Shown one piece after another: positions 11,550 to 23,534 of a stretch of 64,000 nucleotides of DNA. The position numbers and the translations under genes are program-made. Within the stretch, counting starts at the first letter, position 1; every line of letters starts with the position of its first letter. The notes below the pieces were generated by a model that saw only the letters and a list, made by a program, of their open reading frames with translations, did not search any database and had not been told where the DNA came from. The stretch is from Liriodendron chinense (taxonomy: Eukaryota > Streptophyta > Magnoliopsida > Magnoliales > Magnoliaceae). The stretch covers positions 2,542,001-2,606,000 of the forward strand of contig ML058493.1 of NCBI GenBank assembly GCA_003013855.2, written 5' to 3'.

Positions 11550-12337
11550 ATGATACTCAGCTTGTGCATGGCGATTGTCGGGCTGAGCCCTGGCATTTCT
11601 GAATATGTCCAGGTAAAGATGTCTTTATTCTCCTTTAATAGCTACAGGTATCTCTCTCTTTCATTTTTCGGGACATTTCTACTCAAATATGTATTCCTGA
11701 GTTCTTCGGGGGTGCCCAAATTCACCTCTTCAAGTTCATCAACCGTCGGTTGTCCGCCATCTTCTAGTTACACAGGTGCGACGCTTGGTTGGATAATGTT
11801 GACAGGATCTTGCACTTGGATTTCCTCCACCAGGTCGATGGTCACCATATTTACACTCCTAGGCCTTCTCCGTTTCTGTACACTTGCTTATGTTCTTCAA
11901 ATGGAGCTAGCAATCTCTTCTTTGTGTCTGTACCTTGACCGAAGAATCTCATATTCCTCATGATCTTCCGGCTGGCTCTGCTATATCTTTTCTCTTCTAT
12001 CGGTCGGGGTTGGGCAAATCCCCCGCCCTCTTCTCTCTCTTCTGATGGTACTAGCTGGCTTGGCCCTGAGTGAAACTTGATTTCTTTCGGGTGACATCTC
12101 TTGACAGGTACGACGAATTGGCTGGGAGCCTTCGGAAATGGCTTGGTTCTTCCTATCTTAGGTACTGGCATATTGAAGCTAGACTTGAGCACGCTCATGT
12201 GTTGATCTGAGATTAACTTTAACACGGACTGCCCTAGCTGCCGTAAATGTTGCAGTACTACATAGAACTTCTTCGTAATCGGCTGAGGGTGATTTTCCTA
12301 CTGATATCAGGGTCTCCCCTGGGTGATGGGCTGAGGT
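11550..12337 (-). pseudogene. Pol linker between protease and reverse transcriptase of element B
   Basis: The - strand reads a stretch with EELRNTYLSRNVPKNERE and, near 11600-11550, EMPGLSPTIAMHKLSI, which matches the usual lead-in to gypsy RT (a variant of the MPGL-P-VA-H-L motif). It connects directly, across the solo LTR, to the RT at 9549. Frame 11851-12225 carries the middle linker. At least one stop lies near 11645. This is part of the same decayed polyprotein, not a separate gene. Confidence 0.65.
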
Positions 12338-13577
12338 TTACTTTTCTGCTACGAACTTCCCAATTTGGGGTTTTGCCCCTTGCCCCTTCTTCATTACATC
12401 GGGCTTCCTACTAGTTTTACCGCTATCGGACGGATTGTAATATTTTGCATTGGCCAAGAATGACTCAGCTATTGTGTATGGCTTCGGATCTGCCGCTACC
12501 CTGTATTGGACCCCATCTCTGTTATGTTTGAAGCACTGATGATACGTTGAAGGGATAATGCGATTCTGATGGAGCCAGGGCCTTCCTAAAGGAGGTTGTA
12601 TGTTGTCACTGCATCGATCACTTGGCATGTTACTTTCGTTACCAGTTCTTCGATCTCTAACATTACTGTGATTGATCCGAGCGTATGCTGACTGTCTTGA
12701 TTGAAACCTTGAATCATCATGAGACTCGGGCGTAATGCTGATTGCCTTATAACCCAGCCTCTGTAACATCTTCAATGGCATGATATTTACGGCAGACCCA
12801 TCTTCCAACATGCACCTTTTGACCTCGGTGTCCCTGATTGTTCCTGTGATTATCAACTAGCGATTGTGGTCTATTGATTCGATCGTACGGTCTTCTTCTA
12901 AGAAAGTGATGGTCGAAGGATGGTTGACAGGCATGACTTGTGACATTGGCATATACCCCTCCCAAAATTTATCTGTATTATTCATTTCTTCTTCTATCTC
13001 TATCATTGTGACTTCCCTGACTTCACTGTCAAGTAAGGCATTGATTAACATTTCCCTGTACACTTTTGAGAGACATAAAGCATCGTATACGCTTAGGCGG
13101 GCGGGAACCTTTCGTAAGTGTGACACGACGTCATACGCCACTGGTCTTGGGTTCGGCTGACTGGTTGTGGCTTCGACGACTTTCTCTTTAGGTTTCTGCA
13201 TGGGAGGTCTCTCTTGTGGTCTGTCAGGGGTACCATCTTCTGGCATCAGGGTCATCTGGTCTTGGAGGGGTACGGTCAGGCATTTGCTTTCCTGATCGTA
13301 AGATGACCACGTCAACTTCTTCCTCGATCGCTTGCGGGATTTCTTCGGTCGGTGCTTGTTCGACAAATGACACCATTCCGCAATGTGCCATGTTTGTCGC
13401 GGATCGTACTCGCCCCCGCGACATTTCTCTCCTTCCTCTTTCCCTGTTCTTTCTTCTGCTAATGAGCCTTCGTCTGTTCTCAAGTCTTTTCTTACTATTG
13501 ACTAGAGTCCATGGTCCCGTCGGCTCAGGGAACGAGGTCGATCGGCTAGTGTCATTTTCCACTGGGATTGCTAACAT
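12338..13577 (-). pseudogene. Protease region of element B
   Basis: Three overlapping - strand frames (13224-13577, 12857-13483 and 12338-12856) cover a basic, Arg-rich linker and then an aspartic-protease-like core. The core reads MIITGTIRDTEVKRCMLEDG followed by SAVNIMPLKMLQRLGYK. The DGSAVNIMP box corresponds to the D-G/T-G-S active-site loop of retropepsins of this group. Frame shifts near 13240 and 12850 break it. The enzyme would process the Gag-Pol polyprotein. Confidence 0.65.
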
Positions 13578-13641
13578 CCATCCCAGCTGTCTCCTTTGTT
13601 GTCTCCAGTACCTTCATGCTAATGACCCCTTGATTAATTAA

Positions 13642-15371
13642 TCACTGTATCCTTCCTTTCAGGGAGAAGCAGTCTTCCGTCTGGTGGCTGATGCATCGGT
13701 GATATTTGCAGTATTTGGGATCATTTGTTCGCCCGACTTCATGGGGGCGGACAGGTTCTGGTAGGCGTATCATGCCTTCTTCGATCAATTGTTCCATGAT
13801 CGAAACGAGATCGACCATATCGAATGTATATGGGCCGTTCGCCCTTTCTCGCTCGGCTATCGATACATGTTTGGGTACATAGGGCTTTTTACTCTTGTCT
13901 TGTATCACTACTATCTTTATCTCTGGCCCATGATCGGCAGCAGGACGTTTGCGGTCTTTCTGGCCCCTGCTCTTGTCGACCTGGTGAGTCTCTACTACTC
14001 TTCCTATCTCTCTCTTCTGTCTCTCCAGTCTGAAGTTTACCCGGGATGTGCTTCCTCTACTAGATGCGCTTTCGTTGCCAGCTCAGGAAAGGAGCTGAAG
14101 GTATTGCCGGACAAGTCATACGAGATCATCGGGTCTAAGGCCCTTAAACACATCTTCATCTGCTCGCCTTCGCTAGGTAATTCGCAACATTGAGCCGTTG
14201 TGGTTCCCCATCAGTCGATGAACTTCTCGACTGGTTCACCATTTCTCTGTTTGACCATTGCAAGGTCTGTTAACGAGATCTCTCTCTCTGTTGCAAAGAA
14301 TTTTGAGATGAAGGTGTCCTGCATTTGCTCCCATGTCCTTACAGAGCCGGCCGGTAGTGACATGTACCACTGAAAGGCCTTCCCTGTCAGGGTAGATCCG
14401 AACAGCCGCATGCAATACTGCGGGACTGCAGACCAGTTTCCTAACATAGTCAAGAAGTGGGTGATGTGTTCTTCCAGCGATCCTCTGCCATCGAACTTTC
14501 TGAAGTCAGGGCACCTGAAATTGGCCGGGAACGGTACCTCTTCTACCTCAAGCGGGTATGGGACCAGATATTTGTAGCTGCCTCTCCTCTCTTTCTCTTT
14601 TTCTTGCTGCATCATGTGGGCTATTGTTTGGGATAACTATTCTTATGATATATGGGATGCGGAAGGCGGCGTACGTCCTATTGGTACGACTCTGAGTTGG
14701 ATAGGCAGTTCAGGCTTAACCGGACCTTCTGCCACCCCTTGAGACTCCTCTGCTGACTGACGGGTGGGCGGCGCGATACTTCTGGTGACATTCTGCGCTA
14801 TCAGAGTGGTCAAGGCTTCCTGGATAGCCTTCATTCGATCGTTTATCTCGCGGTTAGCCTCAACTAATCTGTCGATCTGATCTTGTAATGGAGGTAATTC
14901 TTCTGCCTCGTAAGGTTCTTCTTCTTCTTCTGCGGCCACTTGTACCATCACTACTTGCACCAACAGGATTCTTCAAGCCGGCCTCTATTTCTTCTCAAGG
15001 GTCGTCACGGGCTCGGATTTTGCATGCGCGGGCTTAGTAGTCTTTTGCGAGGTATGAACGGCTCTGGATAATGGCAGGAACTACTCGACTGTCATCGAGG
15101 GCGATGCGGGCTTGTCCGATGTGACCTGCCTGTTGACAAGGATCTTTTGCCCCTTCTTTGGCTGCCACTGTTTCTTGATCACGGGGCGAGGTCTTGCAAC
15201 GTTCACCTTCCTATATGCTGCTATAATGGCATCTTTCTTCCATTCCCTCTTCTGCCTTCGGGTCTCGACCAACTGCCATTCTGAGCTTGGGTTTGTAGTT
15301 GTGGTGGAATGGGGGAAGCTAAAGCCTCCAGTGACAAGGAAGGTGCACGAACTGGTCATCGTGCCTGCCAT
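13642..15371 (-). pseudogene. Gag region of element B
   Basis: The - strand frames 15081-15371 (basic leader), 14643-14963 (acidic, coiled region), 14211-14615 and 13642-13908 form the gag. Frame 14211-14615 contains the retrotransposon gag core (FRKFDGRGSLEEHITHFL, then GKAFQWYMSLPAGSVRTW and FISKFFATEREISL). Frame 13642-13908 carries a zinc-knuckle-like CKYHRCISHQTEDC. Stops at 14640, 14210 and 13641, with frame changes, show decay. Gag would form the virus-like particle that encloses element RNA. Confidence 0.8.
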
Positions 15372-15736
15372 TTCTTCTGCCTGCGTTACTATCTTGCTAA
15401 TTCTGTAGTGTCAGAAAATTGTTAGAACAGTTCATGAACGCGACCGGGAGCGTGAACCCATCGAATCGCGGTACATAAACTAACAATAATAAGCAAGAAG
15501 AAGACAAATATGTGTAGTTGTGGGAGTTCGTGGGTTTGAAAACCTTTGATTTGCCATCTATTGCCTTAAGATGAAGGGAAGAACGTTCCCGTTGAGAGTC
15601 GCCAGTTTGGCGCCCGAGGGCGCTGAAACATTATGCCTCGCGATATATCTCTTGCGTACACATTTGTGTCTGCGAATGATTGATCTTAGAGCGTTTCTAT
15701 ACTCAGAGCTAACCAGAGATTCTGGTATGGTCAAAA

Positions 15737-15754
15737 TCCCCAGTAGAGTCGCCA
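15737..15754 (-). promoter_or_regulatory. Primer binding site of element B
   Basis: On the - strand the 5' LTR ends CCAACA, followed by the spacer AAT and then TGGCGACTCTACTGGGGA. A TGG-starting 18-mer next to the LTR is the expected tRNA primer site. I believe Tat/Ogre-type elements use an arginine tRNA with a similar site, but I could not check the match. Confidence 0.6.
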
Positions 15755-15757
15755 ATT

Positions 15758-17810
15758 TGTTGGAGCTAGAAAATGAAAGCAAGGACATTTTCTGGGTATT
15801 GTTGCTCTGGGGTTCAGAGTAATAGAAACACATTCATAGACAATCACAAGCATTCACAAAAGGTACACAAGAAGAGATATCGCAAGGCGAATTTTATTCC
15901 AGAGATCCTGAGATCTTGTACATTCCAGGCCGTGATCTGGCACGAGCCCTTAATTACATCGAATGATCGATGATCCCTTGATTAAAAGGCAAAAGACTAG
16001 TCAGCGGGGACTAGTGGTCGTAGAGAACTGTATTTGTTTTGTTATGGACTGAATCATCTTTGTATTAGTCAGATGTCTATGTCCCATGTTTTGGCCGGAG
16101 ATCCGGGCTGAGACTATTAGGGTTTATGACTGAGATGGACGACTCTGGGCCCGCACCTGTCAACGTAGGGACAGGTGACCTCAGGAAGTCCATTCTACAG
16201 TTGTGTGTACCTGCGTAGCCCCAGCTGACGGATACCGTTTGAATGGGTAGGGCATCGACTGTCGTGTTGTGGCAGTTCATAGCAATTGGTTTGTGGAGGA
16301 TTGAAACTCTTTGATATGGTTTATCGTGATAACCATAGCCATGTTCGTCTAGCTTTCTACCCAAATCAGGTCATATCTTTACAGTAGATATAAATGGTTG
16401 ACATATTTCTATAGTTCTGGATGCTGGCGGCTCCTTTCCGAGAAGTCACTTCGTTTATCGCAGTCGAATAGGGTCGAACCTCGCAGATGCGCAATTTTAC
16501 TCATTTAGAGTTCTCGGAACATCCATTCAACCGTTCCATTACGTCCGGAACTGATCGAAATACCCAAAATAGGCTCAAGTGGACCTTGAAAACACTTAAA
16601 ATTGAGTCTGGTGCACCTGCAAACATGTTCTGCAATTGGCTGATTTTTTGGGTGCGTGGGACTTATTTTACGGGTGCGTGGACCTCAACGCACCTAAAAA
16701 TTAAGTGCTGGATTTCTGATGTATTTAGGGGTGCGTGGGACCGAATTTGCAAATGTGAAGTTCGTTGAATTTATGGGCGCGTAGGACCCGAATTTATGGA
16801 CGCGTGGGCCATTTTTCGGGTGCGTGGGAGTCCGATGCACTTGTTTGATTTATGTCGAATTAATAGACGCGTGGTCAATTATTCGGGTGAGTGAGACCAT
16901 TTTCAGGATGCATGGCCACACTTATGACTTTTTAGGATTCAGACCTGCGGTGGAATATCGACGATCAGAAAGGGTATTCCGGCGACCGGGAAGGGTTTCT
17001 AGGCGGTCGGAAAAGTACTCCGGCGGGGATTTCTGACGGGGATTTCGGATTTCCAGAGGGCGACAGCTCTCTCTTTTTCCAAAACCGTCTGAATGAATTG
17101 GTGGACGGGGTATTTATAGGCGAAGTTGTCCAATAGGAGAGCGCTACGTGCCAACACCCCTAAAATACCCACCACGCATCTTAAAATTAGCGCACGGAGG
17201 TCCGACGCACCCGGAAATGATTTCTGAAAATATCTGATTTTTTGGTGCGTGGGACTTAATAAACGGGTGCGTGGGACTCAACGCACCTAAAAATTAAGTC
17301 CCTGATTTTTTTGTCGAATTTGTGGATGCGTTGGGCATTTTTCGGGTGCGTGGGACTCCGAAATGCCTTTATAATGACGGATATCCAATTGGTCGAATTT
17401 AAGGGTGCGTGGACCTATTTTTTGGGTGCGTGGGGCACCAAAATCCTTTTAAACGAATTTCTGTTTTTAGTGATTTTTCGGGCGCGTGGGGTACCTGAAT
17501 TTATGGGTGCGTGGATACGTAAATAGGAACTCCACTATTTGGGTTTTGAATTTTGGGGGGTTTGTGGGGCCCGTTTGATCGTGAAATCACATGCACTGTT
17601 CATCATAAATCACAAAGAAGTTATGGGTCCGATTTTGGATGGTTTTGATCACGGTAATTCGCGGGGCCCGCTGGAGATTTCAGCCAAAATTGGCTAAGGG
17701 AATTTTGTAATTCTCCGTTTTGCGCACCGGGGGGCGTTTTGCATGATTCCTTCAGAGGTATATGGCTATTTTGCTTATTTTAAGAGTCCCTACTTTTTAG
17801 GACCCCAACA
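15758..17810 (-). mobile_element. 5' LTR of element B
   Basis: On the - strand it starts TGTTGGGGTCCTAAAAAG and ends CTAGCTCCAACA, length 2053 bp. A TATA box (TATAAATA) is at 17111-17118 on the - strand. The region from 16640 to 17520 is rich in GGTGCGTGG motifs. It aligns in inverted orientation with the LTR of element A over its whole length, with clear divergence and small indels. The flank ATTAC at 17811-17815 is the candidate target-site duplication; its partner is outside the window. Confidence 0.8.
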
Positions 17811-17960
17811 ATTACTTATCTAGTTCTGTTTATTATATTGTTTCTCTTTAGTTCTTATGTTAAAATATTATATTGATTATCTTTCGTTCTTATATTAAGT
17901 TATTATATTGCTTCTTAACCCAACATACTCATTTGTTTCCTTAAAAAAATTGAATGTAGA

Positions 17961-18427
17961 TATGTCATCATCATCCGACCCATCGACCAACGTTTAGGAC
18001 CACAGTTCGCAAGTCGTATCCCCAATGTCTATAAGGATGAAGATTGCATATGGCTTGTGTGGGGGCAAAGTTTATTGATAAAACTAATCGATTTCGGTCA
18101 TACTTAGCATGTCGAGGTGGTGATCCAAAATCGTGCCCTAAAGCTCCAAAGGATGTCCAAATTCTTTTTCAAGTCCTTCTGAATTCAAATAAGAAACCAT
18201 CTACCCAATCCAAACCTTCTAGTATAGAGATAATCGATGAAGCCAGCATAGATGCTCTAGAAGAAGAACAAATTCAATTGGCCTTGAAACACATTATAGA
18301 AGAGACACATTATCGAGTACCTGATGATGAAGCAAGATTAAGTACAAGCAAGAAAAAGAAAAATAGTAATAAATTAAAGTTTCTCGCTCGTCCTAGTGAA
18401 TATTATAGTCTTGCATATAACATATAA
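17961..18427 (+). pseudogene. hAT-type transposase N-terminal fragment with degenerate BED finger
   Basis: The + strand frame 18044-18427 reads CVGAKFIDKTNRFRSYLACR then GGDPKSCPKAPKDVQ. This matches the pattern of plant hAT transposase BED fingers (C-x-G-K followed by a T-R-x-K-x-H-L-A-like segment, G-G, C, V-P-x-D-V), with the His replaced and the first Cys pair damaged. An upstream start-like stretch from 17961 (MSSSSDPSTNV) is out of frame and broken. An acidic/basic linker with EEEQIQLALKHII follows, as in hAT proteins, and then the frame stops. No catalytic core remains. Confidence 0.45.
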
Positions 18428-18599
18428 ATATTCTAATAAAGAAAGTTTGAAATTTTTATTCAAACCGTATAAGAGCACGAAGGAAAACTTTCTTCACCTT
18501 CTGATTCATATAAGGTGAATTAGTATGTGCATGAAAAAATAGATAGCAGCTCCTCCAATGGATCAGACAATGATAATAAGTCGATGGTGTATTTGTGAA

Positions 18600-18835
18600 T
18601 AATATAATTATGTACAATCGTAAATTAGTAATTAGAATTTGTGATTGTGAATTAGTGATTGTGATTGTAAGCTAGTAAATTAGTAATTAAAATGGATAAT
18701 TGTGATTGTGATTGTGATTGTAGATAATTAGTAATTAGAATGGATAATTGTTATTGTGATTATAGTGAATTAATAATTTGAATGAATAATTGTGATTGTG
18801 ATTATGTTTGTACTTTGTAGTAAATTATTAATTCA
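18600..18835 (+). repeat. GTGATTGTGATT-type AT-rich minisatellite
   Basis: Irregular copies of GATTGTGATTGTGA and TTAGTAATTAGAAT alternate through this stretch. It lies inside the presumed hAT fossil, between the BED fragment and the terminal GAGTCGAG repeats. Confidence 0.6.
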
Positions 18836-19049
18836 AACTCGGCTCAACAAATCCAGCTCGAAAACTCAAACTCGAACTTGGCTCGAACTTGGACTCAGCT
18901 CTAACTCAGACTCGACTCGAACTCACTCGGTCTACTAACTGAGCAGAGCCATGCTCGACTCGACCGAGTAACAAGCAGGGGTAGGGGTGTTCGAGTCGAG
19001 CACCAAGCAGGGGCAATACTCGACTCAACTCGACTCGTGTACATCTCTA
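18836..19049 (+). mobile_element. hAT-like terminal region with ACTCGACTCG subterminal repeats
   Basis: Short repeats of CTCGACTCG and CTCGAACT fill the region. It ends CTCGACTCGTGTACATCTC at about 19030-19048. Plant hAT elements commonly have terminal repeats of the CAGGG-GTGTACA type with GAGTCGAG subterminal repeats. An internal GGGGTGTTCGAGTCGAGC at about 18983 looks like a second, opposite terminus, so two ends may abut here. The same motif set occurs at 45592-46273. Confidence 0.45.
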
Positions 19050-19057
19050 AAAGTCAT

Positions 19058-19261
<204 letters not shown>

Positions 19262-19264
<3 letters not shown>

Positions 19265-19760
19265 GTCAACCTCATGGGAGCTCTATGGGCCCCACTGTAA
19301 TGTGTGGTGGACATCCACACCATCAATGATGCACCCTTCCATGGTGGGCCATGGGCCTAAAAATCAGGCCAATCCATGACTTAGGTGGGCCACACCATGG
19401 ACATGGGCTGAGAGTGGATGCCCGCCCATTGAAACCTAATTCGCGAGTCTTTATAGGGCCCATGGAGATGTGGCTTAGACATCTAACCCATCCATTGTAT
19501 ATGTACAATTTGAATGGGGGGGGGGGGGGGGGGTCACACCAAATTTTAGGCCATTTCAAAACTCATGTGGGTCCCTCCAAGTGCTTTTAGATATTTTAGG
19601 CATGATTTAACGTGGTTTCAGATTGTGTGGCCTACCTGAGTTTAGGATACGGCTGGTTTTTGGGAGATCCCATAACCTAGAGGGGACCCACAAAATGCAC
19701 AGTGTGGATGTCCAACACACATCAATGTGGGGCCCACATAGGTTGACCTCGTAGAACCTT
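19262..19760. mobile_element. Foldback element with GGGCCCCAC arms
   Basis: The left arm (GGTCAACCTCATGGGAGCTC, then GGGCCCCACTGTAATGTG) is the inverted complement of the right arm ending near 19745-19760 (CACATCAATGTGGGGCCCAC, then AGGTTGACC). Arms share the phrases GACATCCACAC and AGGTGGGCCACAC. The loop holds an 18-base G run. No coding capacity and no clear target-site duplication. It is related to, but distinct from, the main hairpin family at 38195 and elsewhere. Confidence 0.6.
19516..19533 (+). repeat. G18 homopolymer
   Basis: Eighteen consecutive G residues in the loop of the foldback at 19262-19760. Length may be affected by assembly error. Confidence 0.9.
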
Positions 19761-19771
19761 TTTTTTGGGTT

Positions 19772-19790
19772 GGGGGGGGGGGGGGGGGGG
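19772..19790 (+). repeat. G19 homopolymer
   Basis: Nineteen consecutive G residues just outside the foldback. A further G16 run lies at 20512-20527. Confidence 0.9.
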
Positions 19791-21797
19791 AGCCCAAACA
19801 TGGCACTCACGAGTCACGCCGACTACCCATTCACTAGGTAGGCCGACGATAAACATGCCCAAAGACCAAAGATCAGGCCGGGCCACTAAAAATACGCATT
19901 TGAGAATTTTTAAAAAGTAAAAAAAAAATAAAAAATAAAAAAGTTAGATGCGTTATCAGCAAAAGACCTATATTCTATATTGAGTACACACTTACGGTCT
20001 GTCTGATGAGTGGACAGCCTGATTTTTTCTCCCTACTCCATGTTCAGGATGGGGCCACTTGATGAATGGCTCAGATCTCACCCATTTGTACCAGGTTGGG
20101 AAATGTTCGCCAAATTTTCAACCTTTGAGCAAATCACCTTATCATATCTCGACCACATAATGGATTACTGGGCCAAGGCCATGGTGCAAACCCTTAAATG
20201 ACACACACCCTCCCCCTAGGGCGCATGGCAATTAAGGGCCTTCATGTAGACATGGCTAGGGTTGGTGGGATTGCTGGTTGTGCCAAAAGTTCCTAACAAG
20301 GAGGGGACTAGACAAGAACATGGAGCCATTTTGGGAGACCCACACCCCACTTCGGCCTGTGATGTGAACCTGACTTTACGGCCAAACAGGATAGAGATGG
20401 CCCACTTCCCCATGTGAGGACTCTGTCTGTTCCCATCACTTTCCAATGTGTACATGAACCCCCTTTTCCCAATTTCTCCATTTAAGTTTGTGGGTCCCTC
20501 TCAATTTTGCCGGGGGGGGGGGGGGGGTAAAGAATCTTTAGAAAAACAATATACAAATAAAGGAAGGGTCACATGCAAACATCTGCACGCTAGGATTACC
20601 CTGCTGCATTGTTTTTTTCTTATTTTCTTGCAAATGTCTCACATGTGGTGGGGCATCCTAGCCACCTAGAAAGGCGAGAACCATCATGTGGATCACCTGG
20701 ATAACAGATCGACTGATGTACGTGGTCTTCCGGTGGGCTACACCATTGTAATGCCCAAGCATATGTGGGCCCACCTGATCATTGAATCAGCCTGATTTTC
20801 CTGTCGAGTGATCTTGATTGTTGGGTCCCACCTTTTCACGGCTTGGATGACTTCGACACATGATACGTTGGCAGAAAAGGACAGCACATTATGGTTGGAC
20901 GCGATCGTACGTTCCTGGTGCAAGTAATCTAGGTTCTGGATTTTGTGGAGATTTATTGGTAAAGATTATCCAAACTTGACCGTGGGCTCCATATTCCCAT
21001 ATAGGAAAAAAAAAAAAAAAAAAAGACCTTCACCGGAAAATTCCTCAGTAATTTGGATTTTACCAAGTATGCCTTTATTGAATCTAAATTCACAAGTGGT
21101 ATTTTTAATTTGAGAATTGAAAATGCCAAAATGCTCTCATTTTTTTTTTCTTTTAGAATTGTGAAGTCTAGAGTTTTGAGGCCCACGAGTATGTTTATGA
21201 AACCAACCGTCCAACTAGAGCAACCAAAAAGCTGGTAGATCTATTCATAACGTGGGCCACATCATAAAAGATCAAAATCTGGTAGATCTATACCATCAAA
21301 AACATAAAAATCCACATGTAATCTATCTGATGATTGATTCGACTGCCCATATTTTTTGCTTGGGTGATTATCATGTCGGGGTGCATATGTTGGACGAGTC
21401 GGATGTCATGCACACACACCACGCGTGCCCCACAATTCTCGATTCTCGGCTTCATTACTTTCTAAAGAAAAATAAATCAGTGCATTTTGCTAATTTCTCC
21501 TTGAAAAGCATCGATCTGGAATTTTGATTTAAGATCCTGTCGACAAGATTTCGGTTTTGTTAATTTGGTCTTTACTTGTTTGGATTTATTGTGAAGTCTC
21601 TATATTTTTCTGTTGGAGACTACAATCCTTTGTACAAAGCTCATGCAAGGGGCATGGCCTCGCACTCCACTTATAGGATGTAAATTTCTGCACTACCAAT
21701 AAAAATCAGATGCTCCCACCTTTCAAAAAATAAAAAATAAATTGATTCATACAGCTATTATTTGATAAAATTCGAATTCCTGGTGAATTTTGTGGGG

Positions 21798-21831
<34 letters not shown>

Positions 21832-22092
21832 GAGGGGTTAAAGGTCTATTCTTTGCAGATGTCATTTTCTAGCCATTGCAATGCATATCACTATTGTATG
21901 TGGCCCACATATGTAGGGGCCTCGTCATGAATGGGACGGGTACCCAAAGCCTCACTGAACAAACCTAATTGCTTCAGTTGTGGACTTCTATCCGTCTTTT
22001 TCCTTCTCTTTCTTTTTTAGGTCAGCTGTACGGATTGAATATCAATTTCGGTGGACCGTAACATTCACCACCGAAACTGAGCCCGGCTGGTT
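19791..22092. other. Intergenic, no gene seen
   Basis: AT-rich to mixed sequence with scattered GTGGGCC phrases typical of decayed foldback elements, a poly(A) run at about 21006-21024, and a short CT/TA microsatellite near 21798-21830. The open frames are short and show no recognisable domain. Confidence 0.5.
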
Positions 22093-22640
22093 TTAGACGG
22101 GCGCCACTTGGGTGAGACCCCCGGAACCAACCATGTGGGTGGGACCCTGACTCAAGGAGCCCATCTCGAAGTATGAATTGTATATCCATGCCGTTCATCT
22201 TCTTTTGCAGCTTATTTTAGGACTATGTACAAAAATGAAGCAGATTAAAATTTCAGGTGGACCGCCATATAAGAAACAGTGGTTAATGACCATTAAAAAT
22301 ATTTTGTGGGCAACAAAAGTTTCGTATCAACCTGATATTTGGTTATTCCTTTCAATCCAATCTTCGTGACCTTGTCAATAGATTGGATGCACAATAAACA
22401 CTACGGTAGGCGCCAGGAAGCTTTTAATGGTTGGCATTCAATGAACACTTTTCCTGTAGTGTACTCCACCTATTGCATCTGCTTCATGTTTGGTACCATA
22501 TGCTAAAATAAGCTGAAGAAATATATGAACGGCATGAGTATACAACCAATGCATACAGGTGGGCCCTAGATTCAGGGTCTCACCCACATCGCTGGCTCCG
22601 GGGCGCAGCCAAGTTGGGCTCGTTTTGGACCCACATCGGG
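22093..22640. mobile_element. Foldback (hairpin) element copy
   Basis: The left arm contains GTGGGTGGGACCCTGACTCA, then CATGCCGTTCATCTTCTTTT and AAAAATGAAGCAGAT. The right arm contains their inverted counterparts (GCATCTGCTTCATGTTTGGT, TGAACGGCATGAGTA, GGGTCTCACCCAC). The loop has the shared phrase AACACTACGGTAGGCGCC. No coding capacity. Confidence 0.65.
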
Positions 22641-22729
22641 CCAATGCAGCCAGGCTATTGCATGCTGAGTTTGAACCCAAGATCTCAGTGTTGAAACTCT
22701 ATTAACCATTTGTTGTGAATTTCTTATCT

Positions 22730-23534
22730 CAGTAAATAAATTAATTGGAAAAAATCGAAAATAAGGACAAGCTGAAGCACATGAAAAACACGCTATCCTT
22801 TAAACGTAATTCGCCCCTACTCAAATTACTTTGAGTCTGCTGATAGGTTGCAGGCGGATTGCTTCTAGGATACGACGAGTCTTATGAGGTTTTGCGTTTA
22901 GCAAGAAACAAATAAACCACAATGGAACTCAGTAACACTATCTGGCAGATGATGAAAATAAAGAGATAAAAAGGAATGGCAGTGTTCTTCTTCTTGCAGC
23001 AGTAGACCACTACACTAGTCTAAGTGGCTTGGTTTATATCAACCAAACAGAGAGGCTAATAGACTCAAATGGGTGCTGGTTCAATAGAGATGGTTGTGAT
23101 TGCAATTGTTGTGTTGGAAAGAACCAGACCTGTCCGATTTATATAGGCAAGGGTGGGTGGCAGTTTTGGTCTAGAGCCATAATGGCACTAGCCGTTTTCT
23201 GGCTATTGTGAGAAACTGGGCGTTTTTTACAGTTTTTTACTATTGTGCATGTGGGAGTTACACACCTGTATGCTGGCTGTTTAGACTCAATGGCTAGCCA
23301 TTTCTGAGTGTTAGGCTAGCCACATGCAGCTGTTATTACATGGTCTGGACCGTTACTGCATGAGTAGTTACACAAGTTCCTCTAAATAGCCCTGTAGCTC
23401 TCTATAAAAAGCAGAGAGGTCACTTTGTCAAACCTTCCACCCACAGCACCTCCTCTGTTTCGAACCCAGCCACCTGACCTACTACCTAGCCTCTGTCGCA
23501 CCTCGACTCGCACAAATCTCGCTCAGGTCCGCGA
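22730..23534 (-). mobile_element. Older LTR-like sequence flanking the 4.2-kb solo LTR
   Basis: The stretch carries the TATA-like CTATAAAAAGCAGAGAG near 23402 on the + strand and joins, once the insert at 23540-27705 is removed, to 27711-27915 and 29773-29870. The joined flank has an LTR-like look with a TATA box near 29790 on the - strand. No internal coding region or ends were found, so the class (perhaps copia) is a guess. Confidence 0.25.

Larger units (their letters stand above)
8569..17810 (-). mobile_element. Element B: Tat-like Ty3/gypsy retrotransposon, decayed and interrupted
   Basis: On the - strand the order is 5' LTR (17810-15758), primer binding site, gag, protease, RT and part of RNase H, which is the Ty3/gypsy order. 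The RNase H part is cut at 8569 by the 3' LTR of element A, so the remaining RNase H, integrase and 3' LTR should lie left of element A, outside the window. A solo LTR at 9555-11544 splits pol. Stops and frame shifts are present throughout, so this copy is not autonomous. The long LTR, the CKYHR-type gag knuckle and the gag/RT wording suggest the Tat group (known affinity, not tested). Confidence 0.8.

Noticed and set aside
11481..14193. Several + strand frames of 100-160 codons
   Set aside because: They are shadows of the decayed gag-pol on the - strand, whose motifs are recognisable.
6659..17810. Giant DNA transposon with ~2-kb terminal inverted repeats
   Set aside because: The inverted repeats have LTR structure (TG...CA, TATA, primer site on one side, polypurine tract on the other) and surround gypsy gag-pol. 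Nested LTR elements in opposite orientation explain them.
6659..17810. Autointegration product of a single retrotransposon
   Set aside because: Possible in principle, but the polypurine-like tract and antisense ORF block left of 6659 fit a separate + strand element better.
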